Below are positions 43,324 to 51,791 of a stretch of DNA of 62,728 nt, one piece after another. The notes below the pieces were generated by a model that was not told where the DNA came from, did not search any database, and saw only the letters and a program-made list of their open reading frames with translations. Each line of letters opens with the position of its first letter. Within the stretch, counting starts at the first letter, position 1. The stretch is from CAYFKJ01 sp964401845 (lineage in GTDB: Bacteria > Pseudomonadota > Alphaproteobacteria > UBA2966), in the NCBI GenBank assembly GCA_964401845.1, contig CAYOAD010000002.1, forward strand, positions 1 to 62,728. The letters run 5' to 3'. Made by a program: the position numbers and the translations under genes.

Positions 43324-45737
43324 TCCCCGAAACGCGTGGCCGCCCGTTCGATGGCGTCGACGCCGATGTCGTAATGGCGGTAGATATCGATGGTGTCACC
43401 GCTTTGGCCAAACTCGCGGATGCCCAGTGGCGCCACGGCATGGCCGCGAACGCCACCGATCCAGGCCAGCGATGCGGGATGTCCATCGATCACGGAAACG
43501 ATCCGCGCGCCCGCCGCCAATGGTTCCATGAGGTCCTCGACGTGCGCCATACGCCCACCGTCGCTGCCGTGCAGGCGATCGCGTTCAAGGCGTTGCCAAT
43601 CGTTGTAAAGCCGGTCGGTCGAGGTCACGACCAGCAGGCCCGTGCCGGGAGCCTTCCGTGACAAACGTTCATGGGCGGCTATCGCTTCGCCGGTAATGGC
43701 GCCACTGCAGACCAGCGCCATGTCCGAACCCGCGGCCGGTTCGTGCAGCCAGTAGCCCCCCAGAATGATCTGGCGCTTCAATTCGTCGTCAAGTTGACGG
43801 CTTGGCTGGTCGAGCGGCTTGGTGGAGAGCCGGAGATACACCGCGCCACCTTCCTCCTCGTCCTGCATGTGGTCGAACGACCAGCGCATGATTTCGGCCA
43901 CCTCGTCGGCGAAGGCCGGTTCGAATGAAGTCAGGCCCGGTTGGCCGAGGCTGATCATCGGTGTCGAAATCGACTGATGAGCGCCACCCTCCGGCGCCAG
44001 CGAGACGCCCGACGGCGTGCCGACGACCATGAAGCGGGCGTCCTGGTAACAGGCGTAGTTCAGACTATCGAGACCGCGGGCGATGAAGGGATCGTACAAC
44101 GTGCCGATGGGCAGCAGGCGAACGCCGAACAGGCTGTGCGACAGGCCGAATGCAGCAAGATTGAGAAATAGGTCGCTTTCGGCGATACCAAGTTCGATGT
44201 GTTGGCCGTCAGGCGAATGCACCCATTTCTGCGCCGACGGCACCTTGCGGTCACGGAATTCGTCGCCTTTCGCTTCGCGGGCGAACAAACCGCGCTGGTT
44301 GACCCAGCCGCCTAGATTTGTCGACACCGTTACGTCCGGCGAGGTGGTGACAATGCGGTCTGCCAGCACGCCGCCGGTCTTCGCCAGATCGTTTAGGATT
44401 CGCCCGAAAGCTTCCTGCGTTGATCCGCGTTCAACGTGTTCGAGCGCCAGCGCGCCGGGCACAGGCACCGGGGCTGCGGTTTTCTTCCTGTTCTCGTCGG
44501 CATTGAAGGGAACTGCCTTGAGGAAGGCGTCGAGCTCGTCTTCCTCCAAAGACAAGCCGGACGCCCGGTCCCATTCCTCGCCTGGCGCAATGCCGCATTC
44601 GCCACGGTATTGCTCCATCTGCGGATCGTTCATGATGCCGGCGTGGTTGTCCTTGTGCCCGGCCAGCGGCGTACCGTGCCCCTTGACCGTGTAGCAGATG
44701 AAGCAGGTCGGTTTGTCGTCGGGGACAGTTTCAAAGGCGTTCACCAGCGCTTCCATGCAGTGGCCGCCGAGGTCGGTCATGATCTCGTGCAGGCCCTCGT
44801 CGTCGAAGCTGTCGATCAGGGCATGGACCTCGGCATCGTCCGGCAGATCGGCTTTGATCTGCTGACGCCAGGCCGGGCCGCCCTGAAACGCCAAGGCGGA
44901 AAAAACGTCGTTCTCGCAATCGTTGAACCAGCGGCGCAAGGCCAGGCCACCGGGACGTTGGAAGGCTTCGTAAAGCTTGCGGCCGTATTTGACGGTGATC
45001 ACATTCCAGCCCACCGCCCGGAAGAACCGTCCGATCAGGCGGAAGAGCTGTTCGTTGATCATGCCGTCCAAGCTCTGCCGGTTGTAATCGATCACCCACC
45101 AGACATCACGCAGGTCGTGCTTCCAGGTGTCCAGCAAAGCCTCATAAACGTTACCTTCATCCAACTCGGCGTCGCCAACCAGCGCCACCATGCGGCCCTG
45201 TTTCTGGTCCGCCGGCGTAAGCCCCTTGGCCGCGAGGTAATCCTGCGTCAGCGCGGCGAAGTTTGTCAGCGCCGCGCCCAGCCCGACCGAGCCGGTGGAG
45301 AAATCGACCTCCTCGCCGTCCTTGGTACGCGAGGGGTAGGATTGCGCCCCGCCCAACGCGCGGAAGTTCTTCAGGTTTTCCAGACTTTGCTTGCCGAACA
45401 TGTAGTTCATGGCATGAAAAACCGGGCTGGCGTGGGGTTTCACGGCCACCCGGTCCTCGGGCCTCAAGACGCGGCCGTAAAGCGCGGTCATGATGGTTGA
45501 AATCGAGGCGCAACTCGCCTGGTGTCCGCCGACCTTGACACCGTCCCGGTTGGGCCGGATGTGATTGGCGTGGTGGACCATCCAGGAAGACAACCAGCGA
45601 ACCTTGGTCTCGAGCGCATCGAGGACCACGAGTTCGTTGGCCGGAACCGGCGTCGCAGGCGCTATTTCCGGTAACTCCGCATGTGCGTCGGGCTTGGTTG
45701 AATTGTCGTTGGTGGCGCTCGTCAGAGGAAGTGTCAT
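43320..45737 (-). CDS. AceE/MdeB-like 2-oxo-acid dehydrogenase E1 component (transketolase-like)
   Basis: 805 residues from the ATG at 45737. It has the homodimeric E1 architecture: VKVGGHQASCASISTIMTAL near the N-terminus, the thiamine-diphosphate motif starting GDAELDEGNVYEALLD and closing with VIDYN, a middle transketolase-type pyrimidine domain (HIELGIAESDLFLNLAAFGL) and a C-terminal domain. It is shorter than E. coli AceE (about 887) and resembles MdeB of Pseudomonas, an E1 acting on 2-oxobutyrate next to methionine gamma-lyase and an Lrp regulator. A divergent Lrp gene is present here too; the lyase is not. Confidence 0.85.
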   Translation of the reverse strand: MTLPLTSATNDNSTKPDAHAELPEIAPATPVPANELVVLDALETKVRWLSSWMVHHANHIRPNRDGVKVGGHQASCASISTIMTALYGRVLRPEDRVAVKPHASPVFHAMNYMFGKQSLENLKNFRALGGAQSYPSRTKDGEEVDFSTGSVGLGAALTNFAALTQDYLAAKGLTPADQKQGRMVALVGDAELDEGNVYEALLDTWKHDLRDVWWVIDYNRQSLDGMINEQLFRLIGRFFRAVGWNVITVKYGRKLYEAFQRPGGLALRRWFNDCENDVFSALAFQGGPAWRQQIKADLPDDAEVHALIDSFDDEGLHEIMTDLGGHCMEALVNAFETVPDDKPTCFICYTVKGHGTPLAGHKDNHAGIMNDPQMEQYRGECGIAPGEEWDRASGLSLEEDELDAFLKAVPFNADENRKKTAAPVPVPGALALEHVERGSTQEAFGRILNDLAKTGGVLADRIVTTSPDVTVSTNLGGWVNQRGLFAREAKGDEFRDRKVPSAQKWVHSPDGQHIELGIAESDLFLNLAAFGLSHSLFGVRLLPIGTLYDPFIARGLDSLNYACYQDARFMVVGTPSGVSLAPEGGAHQSISTPMISLGQPGLTSFEPAFADEVAEIMRWSFDHMQDEEEGGAVYLRLSTKPLDQPSRQLDDELKRQIILGGYWLHEPAAGSDMALVCSGAITGEAIAAHERLSRKAPGTGLLVVTSTDRLYNDWQRLERDRLHGSDGGRMAHVEDLMEPLAAGARIVSVIDGHPASLAWIGGVRGHAVAPLGIREFGQSGDTIDIYRHYDIGVDAIERAATRFGD

Positions 45738-45785
45738 CAAAAGATCTCTTGATCGTCGGCAAGGCAGGTCGGGCCGCCCGGAATT

Positions 45786-45807
45786 GGCATAATATCAGCA
45801 GTATGCC
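45786..45807. promoter_or_regulatory. Inverted repeat GGCATA-N10-TATGCC upstream of the E1 gene
   Basis: Six-base arms at 45786-45791 and 45802-45807, about 50 bp upstream of the AceE/MdeB-like start and between it and the divergent Lrp gene. Plausible operator for the Lrp-type protein. Confidence 0.4.
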
Positions 45808-45860
45808 TAAAAACAGACGGCAGATGGTTGCGAAAAATGCAAATTCAAGATAGTAAATTG

Positions 45861-45871
45861 GCAGAATCTGC
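45861..45871. promoter_or_regulatory. Lrp-like site GCAGAATCTGC before the lrp-type gene
   Basis: A perfect 5+1+5 palindrome, 17 bp before the ATG at 45889, in AT-rich flanks. It resembles the CAG..CTG-bounded consensus of Lrp sites, so autoregulation is plausible. Confidence 0.4.
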
Positions 45872-45888
45872 TAATATCGAGTTATTCC

Positions 45889-46377
45889 ATGGCATACGAT
45901 CAAATCGACCGACGTATTATCCGCGAATTGCAGGCGGACGGGCGGCTTACCAACAACGAATTGTCGAAGAGGGTCAATCTTTCTCCCTCGCCCTGCCTGC
46001 GCAGGACCAAAAGGCTGGAGCAGGAAGGTCTGATCACCGGCTACACCGCCAATATAGATCAGGCGATGTACGGACTGCCGATCAGCACCTTCGTTTCGAT
46101 CCGCTTGGAAAAGCAGAACGAGGAAAATCTGCGTGTCTTTGAGCGGGAAATCTCCAAGGTCGAAGAGGTCGTCGAGTGCTATTTAATGACCGGCGGCTTC
46201 GACTATCTCCTGCGCATCGTGACCGACAGCCTCAAGTCCTACGAAATGACGTTGAAGCGCAAGATCACCAATATCCCAGGCATAGCCTCCATCGAGTCGA
46301 GCTTCGCTCTGGACATCGTCAAACGCAGCAACATCTTCCCCAGCCTGTCACACTACGGCCACGAGGAAGCGCATTAG
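45889..46377 (+). CDS. Lrp/AsnC family transcriptional regulator
   Basis: 162 residues, the typical length. The N-terminal HTH is DQIDRRIIRELQADGRLTNN, then ELSKRVNLSPSPCLRRTKRL; the RAM domain follows with VEEVVECYLMTGGFDYLLRI and the closing IASIESSFALDIVKRS. Divergent from the AceE/MdeB-like gene, as in the mde locus, so regulation by an amino acid such as methionine or its keto acid is likely. It overlaps the end of the hybrid kinase gene by 4 bp, tail-to-tail. Confidence 0.92.
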   Translation: MAYDQIDRRIIRELQADGRLTNNELSKRVNLSPSPCLRRTKRLEQEGLITGYTANIDQAMYGLPISTFVSIRLEKQNEENLRVFEREISKVEEVVECYLMTGGFDYLLRIVTDSLKSYEMTLKRKITNIPGIASIESSFALDIVKRSNIFPSLSHYGHEEAH

Positions 46378-49300
46378 AGGGATTCGATTTCCGAGGTAAC
46401 CGCGGCGATGGCGGAGGCAAGCTTGGGGTGGTGATCCTCGATGCTCGGCCAATCGGCGCTTTTGCCGGATTTCTCGAGATCGGCGCAAAGGTCGGCCAAC
46501 ACTTCTGCGCCGACCGATCGGGACGACGATTTAAGCTTGTGCGCCGCGGCGCCCAGGGCGGCGGCATCGCGGGAGTCGAAGGCGTCATTGATTTCACCGA
46601 CGGTGGCCTCCGCAGGCGCCACGAAATCCAGTAGGATTTCCTTGATCAGTTCATCATCGTCACCGAAGGTTTCCCGCAAAAACTTAGGCTCAACGGCTTT
46701 TGGAACTGCATCAGGCGGCGACGCATCATCCGGCGTCGCGGGTTTTTGCGCGGTTGCTTCTGCCTTCTCCTCCACAACTTGGGACACGGCGTTCGGCATC
46801 CATTTTCTTAAAGCCGCCTTGAGGTCGTTCATGGCCAGCGGCTTCGAAAGATAGTCGTCCATGCCGGCGGCGATGCAGCGTTCAGCCTCGCCTTCAAGTG
46901 CGTTAGCCGTCACGGCGATGATCGGAGACCGCTTGCCGCTGCCCTCCTCGTCCGCCCGCACGGCGGCCGTCAGTTCGAACCCGTCCATGCGCGGCATGTG
47001 GCAATCCGTCAGCAATAGGGCGTAATCCTTGCCCCCCCACGCATCCAGCGCAAATTTGCCGTCGTCCGCCATTTCACAGGTATAGCCGAGTTTGGTCAGT
47101 TGCCGGCCGATCACCTGTTGGTTGGTCATGTTGTCTTCCGCTAGCAGGATCAGCGTCCCCTGGGCCAGCGCATCCTCAACCGACAAAGCCACGACGTCTT
47201 GCGAAACCCCGTCATCGATATCCGGTTTGACCAGCGGACTGGCGCGTCCCGCGGCGACGGCGACGGCGTTGACGAACGGCATGTGCCTCAAGGGATTGCC
47301 GTCCAGCGTGACGCAATCGCCTTTTTCAATCCGGGCACTGCGCCTTTGGCCCTGGGAAAGCACAACGAAGGTTCGCCCCGCTGCGGCAAACCGCTTCATG
47401 GCGGCTTGTTGACGTTCCGTGTTCAGGCCGAGGTCGAGCACCACGACGTCGATGACGTCGCCGGCTTTCGCGAGGCGATCGGCTGCATCGTCTTCGGAGG
47501 CCGCGGCTTCGGCCTCGACCGACCAATGGCGCAGGTACCGCACCATCGAATCGCGTAACGTGTCGACGTCCGAGACGCACAAGGCGCGGACCCCGGACAA
47601 ATCGGCGTCTTCAGTTTGAGCGGCATCCTGATCGGCCAATCTCAGGAGAATTTCGACGGCAAATGTGGAGCCCGAACCGATCCGGCTTTCGACCGTGATT
47701 TCACCGCCCATCAGGTCGGTCAACCGTTTACAGATAGCCAAGCCCAGGCCGGTGCCGCCGAAACGGCGCGTCGTCGAGCTCTCGGCCTGCGAAAACGCTT
47801 CGAAAAGCTTGCCCTGCGCCTCCTCCGTTATGCCGATACCCTGGTCGATCACCGATATCTTGATGCGGACAGGATCGGCTTCAAGATCGACGGCATCTGC
47901 CCGGACGACAACCTCGCCTTCTTCCGAAAACTTCACCGCATTACCGGTCAGATTGAAGACGATCTGGCGCAATCTAACCGGGTCGCCGAGCAGCGTTTGG
48001 GGAATGTCGGGGTCAACGAAGGTGATGATCCGCGCGCCCTTGCGGCTGGCGTTGGGTGACATCGTCGCCGCGGCACCTTCCAAGACGTCGTTGAGCGACA
48101 TTGGAATGCTCTCGATATCGAGCTTGCCGGCCTCGATCTTCGAGAAATCGAGAATATCGTTGATGATCGTCAGCAACGAATTCCCGGAATCCCGGACGGT
48201 ATCCAGCATGATCCGCTGATCGGCGTCCAACTCGGATTGTGACAGAAGATCCGCCATGCCGACGATGCCGTTCATCGGCGTTCGGATTTCGTGGCTCATC
48301 GAGGCCAGGAAATCCGCCTTCGCCTGGCTGGCGGCCTCGGCCGCATCGCGCGCGGTGCGGAGTTCCTGTTCTGCCTCCTTCCGGGCGGTCACATCCTCCT
48401 TGATCGCGACGAAATTAGTAATTTCGCCGTTCTCTCCCAGAAGGGGCGACAGCGCAATATCCTCCCAATAGGGCTCGCCTGATTTCTTGCGATTGAGATA
48501 TTCACCCTGCCACACCTGCCCGCCCTTGATGGTGTCCCACAAATCGGTATAGGTGTCCTCGTCGAGCACGCCGGGTTTCAGTATCCGGAACGGATAACCG
48601 ACGACGTCCTCGGGCGTATAACCGCTGGCCCGGACAAACGCCGGATTGACGTATTCGATGAGGCCCTCGGGATCGGTGATGACGATCGCCGCGGAGCTCT
48701 GTTCGACCGCCGCCGACAATTTGCTGATTTGTGTTTCGGCGAGCTTGCGTTCGGTGATGTCGGCGTAGGTGCTGACGAAGCCGCCGCCCGGGATGGGGCC
48801 GCCCCGGACTTCGATATGACGGCCATCGGGGCGTTGGCGTTCGAACGCATGCATCTCGAACTTCCGCGCCCGTTCGACCTGCATCTGCACGTCGAATTCC
48901 GGATCATTCCGGCTGAACTCGCCGTGTTCAACGTCGTACTCCATGAACTCGGCGAAATCCGTGCCGACAGAGGCCAGTTCGGTCGGATACCCCCTGATGT
49001 CGAGAAACACGTCATTCCAGGCAATCAGTTTGAGGTCCCTGTCGAAGGCGACGACGCCCTGGGTCATGGCGCTCAGCACGCCTTGCAACAGGTTGGTCCG
49101 CTCCTCCAAGGTGCGTTCGGCGATTTTCAATTCCGTGATATCGGTACGGATGCTGACGGTCTCGCCGTTGGCCGTGCGGAAGTCGTTGATTAATATCCAG
49201 CGATCTTCCAGCTCCTGGACCGTGCCCTTGTTGAGAGCGCGGTGTGACTCCAATCTGCCTTCGACCCATTCTTCAACGGTCTGGCCGTAGCGCTCGTTGA

Positions 49301-50423
49301 CCCGGGTCAATTCGCAGCCCTTGGCCAGAATATCCCTGAACTTGGCACCCTGGACCATAAGGTCCGCCGCTTCGGGATACATCTCCGCGTAGCGCCGGTT
49401 GTTTATGACCAGGCGTTCATTGGCGTCATAGATCACGAAACCGACCTCAAGCGCTTCGATGGCGTCGCGCATGCGTTGGCGCTCTCGCTCGGCCGAATCC
49501 TTGGCAGCGACAATTTCCGCCGTCGCCTCCTCGACGCGGCGGCTGATCTCTTCGTTCCGCTGCAGCAGGAATCCGATAAAGAAGGCGGCGACCAGAACCC
49601 CGCCGACACCGGTGATCAGCATGAAATTTGCCAATTCGTGTTCCGGTCCGCCGGAAAACCGGTTGTCCGCAAGCCAGGTGATGGAGAGCTCGGCGCCGGC
49701 GCTGACGGTCCGGGTGGTGACCTCGTGCAGGGTGCCTTGACGCGGTGTCTGGATCACGCTCTGGTCCTTACCCAGGTCACTCAAGGCCGGAAAACGGGCT
49801 GTCAATTCAAGCGCCAAGCCGGGCGGGACATGGAGATCGAACAGGCCTTTGACCAGTGCGTCGTAGTTGACCAACCCCACCACAACCGCATCGCCGGTCG
49901 AATCGAAGGTAGACAGCGCCACAGGAGAAACGGTGTTGGCGTCGTCGTTGTTCCCGATCGGCGGACCGATAATGAACTCACCGGGACGGGAATGGGCCAC
50001 GTTCAGCGTCGACAACAATGCCGGCCAATCCTCCAGTATGGCATCGTGGGATAAAACGCCTGAGAGGTCCGATGTGAATGCGACCTGCCATCCCGCGTCC
50101 GTGCCCTCGCCAACCGGGCGGTACATGGCGGCAGCATCCAGGAAGAAAGCCGTGGCACGGGCCTCCAAGCCGTCGAACGCGTTCAGAAACTCCGATTCAG
50201 TGACGCTCTCGGAGTTTTCCGAAAGCGCCGCCAAGCCCGACAACGGCGCGTAACTTTCCTCCAGCCACCCCAACAAGGTGCCAGACAGCCATTGCGCCAC
50301 CTGATTACCTTCTGCTTCCCAACTGCTTTTTGCATCCGCCTTGAACACCTCGCTGACGGTGTAGACGCCGAAAAATCCGGCAAGCGCGGCAAACAGGAGA
50401 ATTATTCCGCGAAAGCCCGTCAT
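46374..50423 (-). CDS. TorS-like hybrid sensor histidine kinase with two receivers and HPt
   Basis: 1349 residues. Membrane segments at about 5-25 and 266-289 flank a periplasmic sensor of about 240 residues that looks CHASE-like. Then a coiled coil, three PAS domains (about 322-432, 445-560, 570-685), HisKA with His711 in SMSHEIRTP, and HATPase (DQGIGI, FGGTGLGLAI). A first receiver (about 945-1060) is degenerate, lacking the acid pair and Lys; the second (about 1090-1212) is canonical with Asp1140 (LLLTDCHMPRMDG) and LSKP. A C-terminal HPt carries His1295 (AAHKLKSSSRSVGA). The gene directly upstream encodes a TorT-like binding protein, suggesting a TorT/TorS pair. Confidence 0.93.
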   Translation of the reverse strand: MTGFRGIILLFAALAGFFGVYTVSEVFKADAKSSWEAEGNQVAQWLSGTLLGWLEESYAPLSGLAALSENSESVTESEFLNAFDGLEARATAFFLDAAAMYRPVGEGTDAGWQVAFTSDLSGVLSHDAILEDWPALLSTLNVAHSRPGEFIIGPPIGNNDDANTVSPVALSTFDSTGDAVVVGLVNYDALVKGLFDLHVPPGLALELTARFPALSDLGKDQSVIQTPRQGTLHEVTTRTVSAGAELSITWLADNRFSGGPEHELANFMLITGVGGVLVAAFFIGFLLQRNEEISRRVEEATAEIVAAKDSAERERQRMRDAIEALEVGFVIYDANERLVINNRRYAEMYPEAADLMVQGAKFRDILAKGCELTRVNERYGQTVEEWVEGRLESHRALNKGTVQELEDRWILINDFRTANGETVSIRTDITELKIAERTLEERTNLLQGVLSAMTQGVVAFDRDLKLIAWNDVFLDIRGYPTELASVGTDFAEFMEYDVEHGEFSRNDPEFDVQMQVERARKFEMHAFERQRPDGRHIEVRGGPIPGGGFVSTYADITERKLAETQISKLSAAVEQSSAAIVITDPEGLIEYVNPAFVRASGYTPEDVVGYPFRILKPGVLDEDTYTDLWDTIKGGQVWQGEYLNRKKSGEPYWEDIALSPLLGENGEITNFVAIKEDVTARKEAEQELRTARDAAEAASQAKADFLASMSHEIRTPMNGIVGMADLLSQSELDADQRIMLDTVRDSGNSLLTIINDILDFSKIEAGKLDIESIPMSLNDVLEGAAATMSPNASRKGARIITFVDPDIPQTLLGDPVRLRQIVFNLTGNAVKFSEEGEVVVRADAVDLEADPVRIKISVIDQGIGITEEAQGKLFEAFSQAESSTTRRFGGTGLGLAICKRLTDLMGGEITVESRIGSGSTFAVEILLRLADQDAAQTEDADLSGVRALCVSDVDTLRDSMVRYLRHWSVEAEAAASEDDAADRLAKAGDVIDVVVLDLGLNTERQQAAMKRFAAAGRTFVVLSQGQRRSARIEKGDCVTLDGNPLRHMPFVNAVAVAAGRASPLVKPDIDDGVSQDVVALSVEDALAQGTLILLAEDNMTNQQVIGRQLTKLGYTCEMADDGKFALDAWGGKDYALLLTDCHMPRMDGFELTAAVRADEEGSGKRSPIIAVTANALEGEAERCIAAGMDDYLSKPLAMNDLKAALRKWMPNAVSQVVEEKAEATAQKPATPDDASPPDAVPKAVEPKFLRETFGDDDELIKEILLDFVAPAEATVGEINDAFDSRDAAALGAAAHKLKSSSRSVGAEVLADLCADLEKSGKSADWPSIEDHHPKLASAIAAVTSEIESL

Positions 50424-50471
50424 CGCCGCCCTGTCCGGTTCCGTTTGCGTCGCGGTCGGTTCATCGGCGAA

Positions 50472-51551
50472 CTACCAATTGTTGACGCTGAAGATGGGCC
50501 TAAAACCACGTGGGGGCAGACTGGTGTCCACGTCGAACGTCTTGATGTTGCTGCGGTCCACGACGACGACCTTCGGGGCGACATGTTTGAGAAACGGTTT
50601 CTTTTCCAGCGCGCGGACCGCCAGGTCGACGGAAATCCTTGCCTGGATCGCTTGCAAATCTGTCGGTGCGGCAAGCACCGCCCCGCGCCTTATGCCCCTG
50701 TGAACCCCAGGACCGTAATAGTACGCCAGCACCTTGATTTTTTTCGAGAGCCGCTTGCGCCGCAACAGTTCGACCGCGGCGTCCGCAGTCACCGTCGTGC
50801 CGACAATGTAGTCCAAGTTTTCGTGTTCCTCCAAAGCAGCAGCCACGAGGCGGCCTTGCGTGGCCCGGCCTGTGTCACCCTTGGCGCTCGTGATTATCTT
50901 GATCGGGCTTCCTTCCAAGCCTGTCCGAAATCCGCGATCCCCCTGGTCGACCCAACCGGTGTCGGATCGTCACCATGAAGCTCTCGGATGTACTTTGCGG
51001 CTGCGAGGCCGGGATCGAAATAATTGACGGCGGCCTTGGCTGTGATTTTGACTGAAGAGATTCCGTTGATCAGGTCGATAACGGGTTTTCCGTCGGCAAC
51101 GATTTGCTCCACCAAGTCGTTCAGACCGTCGGCGCTGATGCCGGCAATTATCAGGCTTTCAGCACCGCTCGCCATGCATTCCAAAATCTGTTTGCGTTGA
51201 ACGTCCAGATGATTGTAGCCGCCCGCCTCGACCAGCCGCAGCCCAACCCCAAGGCGTCTCGCTTCATCGATCAAAGCAAAATTGACCGTGCTCCAGTAGG
51301 GGTCCTTGAGATGGGGAATGGAAACGCAAATCCGCCAGGCTTTTTGCGCCTTGTCCAAGGCTACGTAGGGCTCTACCCGTCGCTTGAGCTCGGTGTTGAA
51401 GGGCGGATCCCATACATCGACTTCAAGCGGATACCATTTGTCCTTGGCGATCACGCCATCGCCCGTCGTCAATATCGCCATGGAGAAAGAGAACTGCCAC
51501 CGTTCCGGCGCGCTCGATTTTCCGGGTGAATTCCGTCATCGCTGCAAACAT
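50472..51551 (-). pseudogene. TorT-like periplasmic binding protein, two frameshifts
   Basis: The coding region is split over three reading frames. A signal peptide (MTEFTRKIERAGTVAVLFL, ATG at 51539 or 51551) is joined by one surplus base at about 51482-51483 to AILTTGDGVIAKDKWYPLEV, which has the TorT-like WYP..VDVWDPPF motif. The periplasmic-binding fold continues to DDPTPVG. Near 50951-50960 one base is missing; the restored frame reads WVDQGDRGFRTGLEGSP and runs to the stop at 50472 (SVNNW). The two indels cancel in frame. The repaired protein would be about 360 residues, normal for TorT. Next to a TorS-like kinase, it would be its ligand-binding partner. Confidence 0.75.
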
Positions 51552-51682
51552 ACTGCACCCCGTCAAGTGTCCGGTTCACCGATGTAACAATTAGTTAGAA
51601 CAGATATTGCGCCTGGCAACCAATATGCACAATCCCCAAACAGTGGCCTGGTGCCGGTCAAATAATGCCCTTGGGGAAGATT

Positions 51683-51723
51683 TTTTGGGCAACCCTGAGA
51701 TAGCCGATTAGTTTTGGGCAACC
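51683..51723 (+). repeat. Direct repeat TTTTGGGCAACC (two copies, 29-bp period)
   Basis: Identical 12-mers at 51683-51694 and 51712-51723; a partial third copy GGCAACC lies at 51615-51621. They stand about 70-180 bp before the five-PAS kinase and in the promoter zone shared with the TorT-like gene, so they could be tandem regulator sites. The rest of this 240-bp spacer shows no other clear structure. Confidence 0.6.
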
Positions 51724-51791
51724 TGGGGCGGGGCCTGCTATGTTTCTTATTCGCATTTCAGTGATTTGTAGGTTTTTGCCAGGTACCATTG

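Noticed and set aside
51587..51599. TAAC-N5-GTTA near the TorT-like gene as a third TetR site
   Set aside because: The spacing between half-site cores is one base shorter than at 27042 and 35675, and there is no TTGACA arrangement like theirs.
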